From: Anthoceros angustus
Lineage: Eukaryota > Streptophyta > Anthocerotopsida > Anthocerotales > Anthocerotaceae
NCBI GenBank assembly: GCA_010909165.1
Contig: VJWM01000179.1
Span: 186,001-250,000 of the forward strand
DNA length: 64,000 nt
Direction of reading: 5' to 3'
Part shown: piece after piece, positions 1-11,683 of the stretch
Position numbering within the stretch: position 1 is the first letter of the stretch
Layout of the letters: the number at the start of each line of letters is the position of its first letter
Notes under the pieces: generated by a model
The model's database searches: none
What the model saw: only the letters and a program-made list of their open reading frames with translations
Told to the model about the DNA's origin: nothing
Position numbers and translations under genes: made by a program

Positions 1-889
1 AGGCACCTTCATGGCAAATCACTTTGATCGCCATTATTGCGGGAAGTGTCGTCTCACTTACGTGTATTCGAAAGCAGGAGGAGAATAGGTTTTTGCATAC
101 CTGTTGTATTGTCAGCTAGTGTTAGTACAATTTTTCTAGTGGAAGCCACCAGACGAGTTTTTTCTGGTGCTTACACGCAGGCCCTTGTGTCCAAAATGGA
201 GTGGCAGTTGCAGTTAGGGGTTGGGTCTACCGGTACTGGTATACGCTTTTTTCTTTCTCTGTAAAATTGTTCCCTAATCCTGCAAAACGTGGTCCTGCAA
301 TTTGGTAAACATGATTGTGACTCTCGAAGTTGGTAGCGTGTTGGTAGCATTGTGGGATGGAGTATGACAGCTCCTTTTAACTCCGAGTGCGTTGTGAGAC
401 GTGGCGTACGACGGCTCCTCCCAGTTCCGTGTGCCTTGAGCTTATAATCCCGAGTGCCTCCAGTTCGAGTTAATGTGTATACGAACCCACAGGTTTGGTC
501 TGGTTGGATCAATGGCAAACACGGATGCATCTCTCTCTCAGTTCTCCTTGTGCTCCCAGAAGGCGATCTCCACGCAAGGGATCTAGAGAATGTACAAAGT
601 GCTACAACCAATTTTGTACACAGCTTCTCTACCCCAAGAATTGGACATTCAGCGTACTTTACAACCCGCTTGTCGCAAGGAAGGTGTCAGCCGCAATATC
701 AATTGAATATGAGCAAACTCCTCTGATCTACGTTGGCAGCATATCAGGTATTCTGATTTCAGAAAAACCATTTGAAGCTTGCCAAGAAGCACTGGCCGGT
801 CACTAAGCTTGTGCTATACACAGCTTCTACCAAAGCTAGATACACCAAATGAGAATGATACAAGTACAAATACTCAGCCCCCACCTCTG
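1..889. other. Region downstream of the bZIP gene, no gene recognised
   Basis: No reading frame here resembles a known family, and the short frames on both strands overlap one another without a coding-like composition. Part of it is probably the 3' untranslated region of the bZIP gene, whose stop codon is at 890-892 on the minus strand. Confidence 0.4.
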
Positions 890-3227
890 TCAATGATCCA
901 CAATCGCACTGTCAACCATCGCTGGTCCCTCTTCCCATCCCCCCCATGTTGCAGAATTACAGGACGCTCCCCCCCGAATGCGCTTCTGCAGGTGTTCCAG
1001 ACTGGCAACCCTCTGCATCGAAGGTGTGCGGCCCATTTTCCCTCCTCCTGACTGTTCCACGGAAGGTGTAACAGAAGGTGGTGGCTGCCGAACATTCATG
1101 AACTGTGCCTGCACCTCACCCTGTCCACATACACTACTTGAGGTGAAGGAAGGAACCTTGAAGCTGACATTTGAAAGATAACTTGCTGAATGATGTGGTG
1201 TCTGGCCGTTCATGGCTGTTGCCCTTGCAACAATGTCTTCGGCCATCTTCACCTGTGGCATGAGAGCTCACATCAGAACTACACAGATCCTGAGCATTCT
1301 GGGGTGTATCTAGTATGCTGCTAGTATGTATCTACTATAATCCGTAAGGTATAAAGCTCTTGTGGTGGTGTTCCACATGATAGAATGGTGAGTGATTCCA
1401 AAAAACGTCTCAACGAGCTGTATCTAAGGCTCACCTTGGCTCTTAGAGCCTCACAATCCGCCTTCAAGACGCGGTTGTCGACAACAGCGTCATTGTACTT
1501 CTGGCTGACTTCATTAAACTGTTTCACAAGAGTAGAATTTTCCACGCGTAGCTGGGCCACCTGCGAAATCACCCAACCATTGCTCGGCCTCAATTTGATG
1601 TTACCTCTACATCAGAGTCAACAGCTACAGTTTCTCTTATCAAGATCACTAGATCTCAGAAAAAAGGCTGAAAGTAGAAACAAACAGCATGGGTTGTACC
1701 TGCATTTCCAAATCACTCAAGTGCGCTTGTTTCCTCCTCCTAGAACGCCTTGCTGACTCCCTATTTGACAACATTCTGAAAATGTTCGCAGGTGCAAGCT
1801 GGTTCAGTAAAACCCCAACGTTGTGCTTCTAACACCCAAGGGACATTTCTCGACAGCCACACAAATGACCCCGTCAGTACAGATTGCTGACCTCTTGACA
1901 CGCTTGATATCGATCGCTGTACCAGGGTTCTGCTCATGACCTACATCCACTTCACCTTCGTCATCATCTGATTGGGAAGAACCACTCGTAGTTGGCTTTG
2001 CAACACCTGAAGGCTTTGGTGGCAGAGCTGGGATGCCTAACGGCCCAGGTACACCAGCAGACATTCCTTTCCCACCTGAAGGCACAGTTTGTGCACAAAC
2101 GGAGCATGATTCGCCAGATACATACATGAAAGAACATGGCCAAGTATATGGCATCGCAGAGAGAAGGCAGGTTGCTCTTCAAAACACAAGAAATCTCACA
2201 AAACAACGCACTTTGTGTTGACAATCGCCCTCCCAGACTGCTGAGTCCACTCAGACCAGACGCCATATGCCTGACGTTGTTGTCAGATTGCTGATGAACC
2301 AAACCAGAAGATGGAGCTTGATGCCCCAGTTTACTAACCTGCACGTCAGAAGACAGTTCCCATCAGGGGCGTACTCTCCGGCACTTGAACTGACAAAGCA
2401 GTTCAAAGCTTCCCATTAGGTCTCAAAAAACGTGTTCACTTCTACTGCACCTCCCATGATGTGACGGGGTTTGTCTAAAAGGGCCCTAGCGCAAAGCAGA
2501 CACGAAGACTGTAGATGCAAACTTTCAAAAATAACAAACTAACCCGTGTCAATGCAGCTGCACACGCAAGGTCCAGACGCTTCTTTAGGTAGCTTTCGTA
2601 CTCCTGCGGATTACTGGGTGACGCTATTGCTACCTCATCACGCAATCCTGCAAACAAAGGGTTAACAGCTACTTTCACCTCCGGCTGCTCCGGCTTCACC
2701 TGCCCCACCTCCTGCTTCACTTCCTCAGCCGCAGAATCCTCCTGCTGAAGTTGTTGCGTGAAGGACAAGACTTCCTCGTGAGGAGTCTCTACAGACCCAG
2801 CATCATCCAAGTTCCTGAGTTCCTCGTTATCTCCGACTGGATCAAGCAGCAGAGAAGGCTGGTGCACTTTGAACTCCTCGGGCTCATCCTGTCCTTCTTC
2901 TCCCACAGATAGAAGATTGCGATTATCCGAAATCGAAGGTGCAACGGCAGAAGCCTGTACTCTCAAGTATTCTTGAAACTCCCACTCCGACTCACTTCGT
3001 GGCAATCCCTTAATCTCCAACCCCAGCCCACCCGTGCCCCAGGCTGACCATGCTGCCTCTCCAGCATCTGTCCCCTGTCTGTGCCCTTCCTGCTCCCACT
3101 CAAAGCCTGCCCCATGTGCAGTTGAGGCTACACGAGATGGTGAAGCACCTCCACTATTACTCTCCCCCTGAGTATCCAGCTTCCAAAATGTTCCTAGGAT
3201 GTCATCCACCGAAGACGCACGCTCCAT
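890..3227 (-). CDS. Group C bZIP transcription factor (Opaque2-like), six exons
   Basis: Nuclear DNA-binding factor. I model minus-strand exons 3227-2544, 2338-2212, 2075-1892, 1775-1700, 1560-1435 and 1252-890. All introns are GT-AG, the phases close, and the product is 519 aa. The start at 3227 gives [15 protein letters not shown], matching the SVDD...FW opening of group C bZIPs; an upstream ATG at 3284 is possible. Further group C signatures are [10 protein letters not shown] (about 79-88) and a [20 protein letters not shown] block (about 208-227) ending exon 1. The basic region follows residue 332: NRESARRSR with N336 and R344 in N-x7-R spacing, then a long leucine zipper (about 350-400) split over exons 4-6. 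In angiosperms this group pairs with group S1 bZIPs in sugar/energy signalling; that role here is inference. The Ser/Thr-rich tail ends in SAIVDH. Confidence 0.92.
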
Positions 3228-5109
3228 TTGTGGATCCTCTGTCCACACGTCTGCGAAAAGTCCCCCCCAAATTCGAGCCCTCACAATTGCACCTTATCGT
3301 AGCGTCTGTTTGACAAGCCTGAATCATACCACACCCCGGCTTTCCAACTCCCAAGCTAAGCGGCGCACAAATCCATAAGCATAATAACGTCGAGCTTCCT
3401 CATCTCGGCCATTTCCTACGATACACCTCAATTCGTCTTGCAGTAGGGACAGCGCTCACAATCCACTGCCACAGGGCATTAAAAAATGAGATCAGCGCCT
3501 CGGACGCACCATACATGCTTCCAAGTCTTGCTTGCACAAGACGCCGACTGCAACGTTCGCCGCTGCCTGTTTCTTTACAAGCTTCAGAGACCAGGCCTGA
3601 TAGCTTCCGCTGCCGCCGGCCTCATGGGAATTACCCACAATCACAGCAACCACAAGCACGCCTGCAGCAACAAAGGCCCGGGCGACAGGCCGGCAGTAAC
3701 CTAAGCAGCGAAAAGAGTCAGGCGCGCAAAACTCAGACTGCCACAAAACCCACAAGAACACAGCTTGCGGCCTCCCAGGAGAGCATCCGCAAGAATTCCT
3801 TCCAAAGAGCTGCAGCAGCAAAATTTGAACAAAGAATGAGCCCACGAGAAGCCCACAAGCAGCACATGAGAGGGGCACAGGGAGTGGGGAGACGACTCAG
3901 ACGGGGAAGACTCAATCAGAGGGCTCTTCCAGGAAAGAGAGGTAAAGCGATGGAAAGCGGGCTGAAACAGAGGCGGGAACCCAATCAGCAGTCCAGACCT
4001 GCAGGAAGAAACAACGGCAAGAAGCCGAATTGAGCAGCCAAGTGACCTGGGCTGCGAACGGAAAGGCGACCAGATCTGCTGTTCTGGGAATTGCTCGGCA
4101 GACTGGGCCAGGAACAAGAGACCCGGAGGCAACAGCAAGTGGACAGGCGTGGAGGGAAAGCAAGATCACAGCGGAGAAAAAGAGAGCCAGGGGCGGGAGT
4201 GGGGCAGTAAAGGGCTGAAGACGGAGACGGGGCAAGCAAGGCGGGGGCCGGGGGCGGGCGCGAGGCCAGGCGAGGCGGCTCGGAAGGACAGAGAGAAGGT
4301 GGGAGCACGCAAGACAGCCCAGCTTGCACGAGCAATGCATTAGGAAAGGTCGTTCACCGCGCCTGACTTCTTACCCATTCACCTGCTTGCTTCGGGCTCC
4401 GCGGCTTATCCCTAATTCCCACCGAACATCTTTCGTAACGCACTTTTGTGCAAACTTCCCGTCTTTCAATTTTTTGTTTTGTTTTGTCTTTTATCAACAT
4501 ATTCACGTAGGCCGCGGTCTAGGTACCAATTTCCAAAGATTAGTAGCACCTCCATAGAATATAAATATGTTGAATAATTATATGCAAAAGATTAGATATA
4601 GTTTTTATATCAAACTATATTAATAAAATACTAATGGAGCTATGAGATTTGATGATTAAACACGACTTAGTTTTTGTATGACCCAAATTGTAATGAAATA
4701 GTTATCTTGAATGAAGATAATTATGATAAGTAACAGTAAACAAATATATTTTGTGAAGGAGGAAGAAGTAATCCTTGTTCTAATCTATGGGAAAGAAAGA
4801 CTAAAAACGTTTCATGGATAAGAACTTTAAAATGAAGAAGACTTCTCATGTTCAAGATAACACAAAATAGTTTGGTTTTGTGAGATTGTCTGTTTTATAG
4901 AAGCCTTGATGAGTAAAACCACTTCTCAATAACTCTTTATTCTAAGGTGAAGTTGTTAATATTCGTACTAAGAAAACAGTTGGTTTGTGCAAGTTGCAGA
5001 CCAAAATAGCTGTAGAGTTGATGCTAAGAAAAAAAATCTACAGAGTGAAGCCAATTTTTATCGGTGGAAAGAAACAAAAATATCACGTTTATGAACATGG
5101 AACACCACC
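3228..5109. other. Upstream region of bZIP and AT-rich intergenic DNA
   Basis: About 3300-4340 is purine-rich on the plus strand and GC-rich near 4200-4300. Open frames exist on both strands but overlap and match nothing, so I read this as bZIP leader/promoter. From about 4560 to 5100 the DNA is AT-rich with no coding frame. Confidence 0.45.
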
Positions 5110-5180
5110 GCCATTGCCGGGGATCGAATCCGGGTCACCTGCGTGGGTGGTGGGGATACTTACCACTATATAACAACTTC
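5110..5180 (-). pseudogene. Degenerate tRNA-Asp-like relic
   Basis: On the minus strand an A-box-like TAGTGGTAAGTAT and a B-box GATTCGATCCCCGG are spaced as in tRNA-Asp, and the 3' arm CAATGGC resembles the usual CAACGGC. The acceptor stem (GAAGTTG against CAATGGC) has two mismatches. The anticodon arm is damaged: the loop reads CACCCAC and position 33 is not T. This is a decayed tRNA gene or tRNA-derived insert rather than a functional tRNA. I see no SINE-like body or poly-A tail beside it. Confidence 0.65.
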
Positions 5181-6585
5181 ACTTACATTCCGAACAACTT
5201 TAACACCATACTATAAGGATACAAACTATAAGACACCAAGAGCATATAGGTGTGTTGAATTTGTGTGCAACCGTTGGAACATAAGAAGGTGGATTATCAT
5301 GAAGTCAACATTTGGTGCTCATCCAAAATGAGCACTGTTACGTCACTCAGGACTCCATACATGAACCCACTTCATGCCTTCTTTTATTCGTAACAAAGTC
5401 TCAAGAGATTTGACTACTTTGTGACAAGGATAAGATGATGTGTAGTTCGCGTTGGATCGCTCCGGCTTAGCACTCCAATTGATTTGTGCTAGATAAGGTA
5501 TGCAAAGGGAGGAAAACCAAGAGGCAACAAACAACCTCTTTGCCCTCAAAGCTCCTTGTAACTGTTCGAAAGTGTTTTTTTGACGTTGCTGTTGCTAATG
5601 TGCGCGAAAAGCATAAGGTGCCGAGCCTACTCAGTGCCTCAGGGCCGAACGGGCGCGCCGAACCGGCCGTCAGGGGAAAGGGGAACTTTCCATGTGTTGC
5701 CCACTTTATCCAGTGTCTCCGGTGATAAAGAGCGGTGTTCGCAGGCACCACGTCACGGCGTCGCAGATGAGCGCGCGACAGGTGGCAGAGACCTAACTTT
5801 ATAACCGCGCCATGTCGGAAACGGGTAACTGGCCGGCCACGTGCCTCCCGCAGGGCCGCTTCTGCGTGTTAGAAAATGGGAAATTATGTGTAGGTATTTT
5901 CATCCGAGGCCCCCGGAGCCGGCGCCGGCGATCGGGGTTCACGACCGGTATCGTGTTTGTGGATGGCGATTTTATCTGCTGGCCAGCCGCGGGAGGAATT
6001 ATGGAATATATGTGACATTTGTATGTATATTCGAATCTATTCCTTTTTCCCCTTGGCTTTGCTTGGCTTTGCTTGGCTTTGCTTTCCGCCGAGGGCCCGA
6101 GTTATCCAATTCCCATGGACGAGAAGCCAAGAGTGTGCCGACACAACGCACAACTTGGAGGCCGCCAGCGAGCCGAGTTCGGGCGGCCTGGAGGCTGGAA
6201 CCTGCACCGCCGGTACGGCCAGCCTGCTGTGGGCCCCGCCGCGAGTTAATGCAGCAGTGTGAAAGCGGCTCGTCACGCGCTGCAGCACGTCCTCCCCGTG
6301 CCCCGGCTGCCCGGAATCTTCCCCCCACCACGTGCTCCTGGTGTGCACACACCGCGTTTCGGATGCTGGCTGCCTGGACGCGGTCACGTATCGAACTGCT
6401 GTGTCCCTCAATGCGGGGACGCGTTGCTTGTCTCTAGATGTGGCACAGCTTTTGACAGCAAAGTCGCCCGGGGCTTTCAGTCCTTGAATTCATAAATTAC
6501 AGATAAGAAGGAAGTAAAGACGGTGTCTGACCCAACCGAGTCCTGCCGCCCAGCTCTGCTCGTGTTGGCCATGTATGTACGCTCT
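5181..6585. other. Intergenic region
   Basis: No convincing gene. It contains a short tandem run of about three and a half units of TTGGCTTTGC at 6052-6085 and a GC-rich stretch from about 5640 to 6400. The part nearest 6585 is probably 3' untranslated region of the KH gene. Confidence 0.4.
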
Positions 6586-6864
6586 TTATGGAGCATGCAT
6601 GTAGGCCTGGACCAAAGACTTTGCAGCGTGTACCTGTTCGAGTGAACTCTTCCATCAGTCTGCTCAGCTTGTACAATGGCAAGTCCATAAGTCAGTGAGT
6701 TGGGCACGTTACCTGCTCTGGGGTGCCCTCGATCGTGATGCTTCTGCCCGGGTTGCCGTCTTTCTGGCTGCTTACCTGTGGATGGATGTGCAAAGTCAGT
6801 TCACTTCGTTTCGTTTTGGTGTAGTTGGTTTAGATATCTGTTTGTGGTGTGCGTGCTTCACCCA

Positions 6865-6895
<31 letters not shown>

Positions 6896-8314
6896 TCTGC
6901 CTTTTGCTTTTTGTTGGCTACAATCTCAAGGATGAGTTTACAGACCTTAATAGATGCTCCAGACAGTGCTCTGATCTGGTTGATGTTGGAGCCCCCTCGC
7001 CCGATGACGCCTCCTATCTGGGTGCTGGGCACAGTCATCTCGGTAGTTATCTTCAGGTTGCCTTTGGTCGGTGCAGTGGGAGGGCGCATCATGCCATAGG
7101 CTACGCTGGGTGCTGGGCTTTGAACAGAAGGTTGAGAGCTTTGAACAGTGTATATAGGTATCAACAACTGTTGCTGTTGGGGCCCGACGCCGAAGTAGTA
7201 GGCAGGCCTTGCCACCGTGGAATCCCTGGGAGGGTTTACTCTGCAACCACCAAGTTTTTAGTTCAAGACACAACACTCACTACCTACCCTTTATGCATAC
7301 CCTTTATCCAACATCTGCACCAAGCAAGCTGTGTGAGTACAGCAAGCACGGTGAAGGTGGAGCAAAAGACGTGTGAACTAAGGTACCTGAGTTTGGCAGC
7401 TATGATCTCCAAAGCGTGCTGAACTTGCGGCACTTCACCTGACAACTGCAGCACAGAGGAACACATCACCAGATGCCAGTTTGCACACATGTAAAGTTTT
7501 GAAATAGAGGGCATGTCGGATGGTCACACCTGCACAAGGCGGTCACTCTCTACTACTCCTGAGCATACAGGCAGCTGTTCTGGCGGCATTACTCGCACAC
7601 TGGCTCCAGATGTGTCCCTGATTTCTTTGATGGTAGCCCCGGCCTTGCCAATCAGGCAGCCAGCTTGAGACCCAGCAATAAGAAGACGAGTTAGATTTGC
7701 TGCAACATGATGTTGGGGGCCAATAGATGCAGTTGCAGTGCCCTCAGCTTGGTCCTGCCAAACCCAACCCAACTTTAGAAGTTCATAGGAACTTAAGATC
7801 CAAAGAAAAGCAGGTATGATCGCTACCCTAATTGGACGCGGCATGCTTACAATCTCTACTCTGCAAAGCTTCTGTAATTGCAAGGTGAGGCAAAGCGAAA
7901 ACCCTGGGAGTGTAGCTGGACGCACCTCCAAAACAACTGTGGCCAGTCGCAGCAGGGCATCTTCAGCAGCAGTTCGAGAATTGCTAGACTCCTCTTTGGA
8001 GGTTATAACCACCACACGTTCCTCCACATTCTGCAAGTGTGCCTTCCGTCAATCAGACATGAACACAAATAGGTTACAGGAGGGAACAAGGACACAGGGA
8101 CCAGGAAACGCACCGAGATTGGGTCTGTGATCTTTATCCGTGCAGAAGTTTCCTCTCTCAGTTGCTTGATCTGCGCACCCTGTTTCCCTATCAATCTGCC
8201 AATCCTGGTTGATGGTATGAGGAGGCGGAACACGGTCTCAATAGTGGTCCTGGCAACCCGTTTTGCTGAGCCAGGTCCTTGCTCGCTGCTGTCGTGAGCC
8301 CTTTTCCTAGACAT
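6586..8314 (-). CDS. Three-KH-domain RNA-binding protein (PCBP/PEPPER/FLK-like), seven exons
   Basis: Probably binds single-stranded RNA through three KH domains, as plant FLK and PEPPER do in pre-mRNA processing; the exact role is inference. Minus-strand exons are 8314-8114, 8030-7926, 7754-7530, 7445-7387, 7240-6946, 6775-6713 and 6633-6586. Phases close to give 331 aa. KH1 (about 27-100) carries GKQG, KH2 (about 122-195) GKAG and KH3 (about 258-327) GRGG. KH1 is split over exons 1-2, KH2 over 3-4, KH3 over 5-7. A basic N-terminus (MSRKRAHDSSE) and a Q/P-rich linker between KH2 and KH3 are visible. The exon 5 donor (GTCTGT) is weak but joins SIK to VSSQKDG in frame. An upstream in-frame ATG at 8458 would extend the N-terminus. 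The last intron is only 79 bp. Confidence 0.92.
6867..6894. repeat. CCTG tetranucleotide microsatellite in a KH-gene intron
   Basis: Seven CCTG/GCCT units lie inside the intron between exons 5 and 6 of the KH gene (6776-6945), about 90 bp from the acceptor used here. It could vary in length between individuals. Confidence 0.9.
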
Positions 8315-9554
8315 CCCATCCGCTGAGGAAACAGAGGAAACGTTCGGGAGTACATGAGCTGCCAAACGGCTATGATCATAACTGCTCACATTTGAGCACA
8401 TCTGTAGTGCTTGGCGGAGTAGCAGCCTTTTGTAAATCTCGGAAGGTGTCTGTCTCACTCCTGGGTATCCTCAAAATTTGTTCCTCTCAGCTCACTTGGC
8501 TCGAAGCGTCCTGCTTCGTTCACGAATTGGATCAAAATCAAAATTAGCAACTACCCGAAGTAGCTTTCCGTCACAATTTGGGCCGCCAACCAATACCCCT
8601 CCCTTCCGACACAGAAAATCACAACCCAGCCCCTTGCCCTCCGAGCTGGTACCAGAAGATCGGAATCCTCGAGCAACTCAATTTCAGGACCTTCAGGGTC
8701 TTGTGGATCGGAAACAGACAACGTCAGATAGGGCAACGCCTACAACTACCGTCCAATTCACCGCATAAGAGTGAATCGAAAAACTGTGCCTCGATCTAGA
8801 TGCCAGCACATGGTGTATGGGCTCTACGGAGGAGTGCCAAATGCTTCGGAGGTGCGCTCAAGTTGATACCAGATGCGGAAGGTACGGTTGCTCAAACACA
8901 GATCGGACGACTACTCCTTTTCACACAAGGCCGGCCAATCTGGCCAGGGGCGACCGCGATCCTGAGAGCATCGTGAGAGGCGGGCCAATCGTGTTGAATG
9001 TATCGCCTATGCATTTTGCATGATTCTATTAATAGCACCATCCCATCACCATTTAGGGTTTGTCAATTTCGTTTTAGGTGGCACTTTGCGTTCCCTTTGA
9101 AAGGAATATCAGCATCTAAATTCATACCTACTTAAAGAGAATGTCTAGCATTAATTCTTCTTACTTGGCTGCGGTATAAATCTGATTAGGTAGGTAAGAA
9201 ATATATTTAAATATAGAAATTAAAAATCAAATTAAAAGGAAGCTTTTTACTATAATTTCACTTCATTTTACAATTATCACAACGATAAGAGTCCGGGGTT
9301 CCCAGACCTAGTTTCATACGCAGAGAACAGGCCTCGCAGCAATATGAGCACTTATTCTGAAACATAACAGTCAATCATTTCAGTAATCATTAATTATTTA
9401 ATTATTTTCTCATAGCTTCTAATTTACAACATAAGAATTGATGAAACCATTTGTGAGAGCAATCCATGTAATATAATTCTTTCATACTAGGTATGTGATT
9501 AGATGCATATATCTACTTACCACAAATATTCAATAGATGTGTTAAAGAAAATGT
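8315..9554. other. Intergenic: KH upstream region, AT-rich from 9.1 kb
   Basis: Holds the KH gene leader/promoter and the 3' flank of the GYTG gene. A TTAGGGTTT telo-box-like motif is at 9053-9061. Bases 9100-9500 are AT-rich. No gene was recognised. Confidence 0.45.
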
Positions 9555-10794
9555 TCACACAAAAATATTCTCCTCAAATGGGTTACTTATCAATGGTCTG
9601 TTATCGGCAAAATACACAAATTCTGCTGATGTTTTCGGGAGAGCCGGCTTGTTATGGAGCGCTCTTGTCATCTTGCCATAAGAGCGTGCATAAATATGCT
9701 GATGAAAAAAAAAAACATGTGTATGTTAGAAATTTATTCAATTAAAAAATATGTGATACTATATTGGTTATATTAACTCATGAGTGTTAAGATGTTAATA
9801 TACCTGTATGGCATGAATGTGGCCTGTGTAACCATTAATGTGATGTCTTCCTTCAAGAACCTCAAATCCATCGTTTTGTATAGGCTCAAGTTGTCTTTGT
9901 AGACATAGAGTCCTATCTTTATAAGGACAATTATTTTCTGGATAGGATGTTGAATGATATGTTTTAGTCACCCCTTTATCAGTTGTTCCAATGCAAGTCC
10001 TGAGAACATTGAAAGACAACAAAATAAAAAATCTGTTTGGTAAAATATGATATTTTTTGTGAAACATAACAAAAAATTCAGCACTTTTGTGCTCACACAC
10101 ACTACTAGAAAATCAGCAATTGTTTTGCAAAAAAAGGTGGAGTTCAATACTCCATCTCATCAAGAATGAGATTTCCGGAAGCATGGCGTGTTTCCGAGGG
10201 TGCTTCTCTTTTGCTACAAATATATTTTATTGCTCGAGGATCTTCATCCGGCCCCATTCCTTCTCGTCGACATCCTTGGGCATATAGGAATTGTCTTCCT
10301 TGTGGACGATGATCAACACTCTGTGTGAAAAAAGGCAGACAATTATTAGTGTTGAGCAAAATAGTAGTCCCCTGAGTTAAATTCTTTCAATGCCCCTGTT
10401 ATTTGAGCTGCAAATAGTCAGCTGACTTTTGAATCTTGATTTGCCTAAAAGATAGTTCACCAAATCTCAAATCAATCCTAAAACGAATTCTTAAGAAAAG
10501 AATGTCACCAACAATAGGTAGAGCTTTTTTGTATTGCCCATGTCGAATAGCATCATGTAGAACAGCTGCTCGATGAGTATTTTCGAGAGTAGTGTAAGAA
10601 AACACATGGTTTTTCTGGGATGGTTTATATCCAGTATATCCGGACATACACCCATCTGGCCTGTGAGTCAATCTGAAGTTTGCACGGGCAGGTATAGAAG
10701 GTGGTGGATTTTCATGCTGAGAAGGTGGTGGTACAAATCTCCGACCACATCCTTTCCACTCTTTAGGTTCTTTAGGAGGGATCACAACCGTCAT
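9555..10794 (-). CDS. GYTG-motif protein, resembles ciliary/flagellar microtubule-inner-protein families, four coding exons
   Basis: Minus-strand exons are 10794-10513, 10320-10151, 9999-9804 and 9698-9555. Phases close exactly to give 263 aa. The protein has two GYTG motifs: SGYTGYKPS at about 51-59 in exon 1, and NGYTGHIHAIQ at about 206-216 running across the last splice into HIYARSYGKMTRAL. GYxG motifs followed by a SYGKxT-type segment occur in axonemal proteins of animals and algae that lie inside doublet microtubules; I assign the resemblance by motif only. No signal peptide or membrane span is visible. The exon 1 donor (GTTGGT) is weak, but the alternative GTGACA four bases on breaks the phase. 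An in-frame stop precedes this ATG. A possible leader exon (MDKAATCDLHD...) lies near 11026-10960 but does not splice in frame. Confidence 0.75.
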
Positions 10795-11683
10795 CGTGCC
10801 AGATTTATAATTTCAATAAGAAATTCCTGCAACAAGTAGCCAAGAGAGCAGCTTATGCACCTAACAACAAAGCGATCGCCACAATTGTTCACAAGAGACC
10901 TCAAACATATGACACAAAATCTTCTAGCAAGTAAGATTCATAGGCTCTCCCCTACCTAGAATGCGGTCTGCGATGGCTTTGAATCGAGAGTCATGAAGGT
11001 CACAAGTAGCGGCTTTATCCATAGAAGACACCGAGAGACAAATTAAGTAGCAAGGTGAGAGTGAGGCCGGTGCTTTCCAGAGAGACAGCAAAGGGTGCGA
11101 CTTTTTCCTCCTTGTTTCAAGCGTCGGGTTGGCACGTTGGCACCACCCTGAAACCTGAAAGCTCCCGTCAAACAAATTGGTTAAATGCTTCACACAAAAT
11201 GGAAAACGGAAAACGGTGGTCGTTATTGTGGGTGGAGTCAAGGGAACGCTTAGCCCTAATGTTGCGGTAACGCCTCCCGCTTGTCCCGAAGCCTGGTTGG
11301 GGCATGGTGCTGGCCGGGCAGGTAGCGGCAGGGCGCGCGTCCTACTCTCGCTGCAGCTGCTGGATCTTGAAGGTGAAGGCCAGGGAATGCGCAGCTCTGC
11401 TGCCCGGCAAGCTCTTGTCGTTGCGCGCCTTGCGGGGAATTCTCAAGCGGAGCTGCCTGGAGAGGAGGTCCCAGGGCGCGGTGTGGATTCCCCTCCCCCT
11501 CCCCCGCACGCAGCGCGCGGTGCCCGGATCGTGGCAGATCGCCCAATGCTGCTCGGGAAGTCGGGGGATCCACGGCGGATTGCGGGAGTATGGCCGCAGC
11601 GGTAGAGAGCGGTGGGCGGCGGTGTGGAATGGCTGGAGGCGGGGGATGTGCGTGGGGCGGGGCGGTAGGGTTTCAGCCGTGGA
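10795..11683. other. Region between GYTG gene and Twinkle-like gene; out-of-frame zinc-ribbon-like relic
   Basis: GC-rich from about 11260. In the plus frame containing 11304-11837, the segment near 11625-11670 (AAVWNGWRRGMCVGRGG) lines up with the second half of the zinc ribbon of plant Twinkle (usual form MWNC...C..GG), with the first Cys of that pair as Gly. It is not in the frame of the main reading frame, so it was left outside the CDS. Confidence 0.35.

Noticed and set aside
3515-4340. Overlapping frames of 116-172 codons upstream of bZIP
   Set aside because: They overlap on both strands, are Arg/Gln- or Pro/Ser-biased, and match no family; taken as leader/promoter.
10096-10112. CACTACTAGAAAATCAG, looks like a CACTA transposon terminus
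   Set aside because: It lies inside a 151-bp intron of the GYTG gene whose flanking exons splice in phase. There is no room for an element and no partner terminus.
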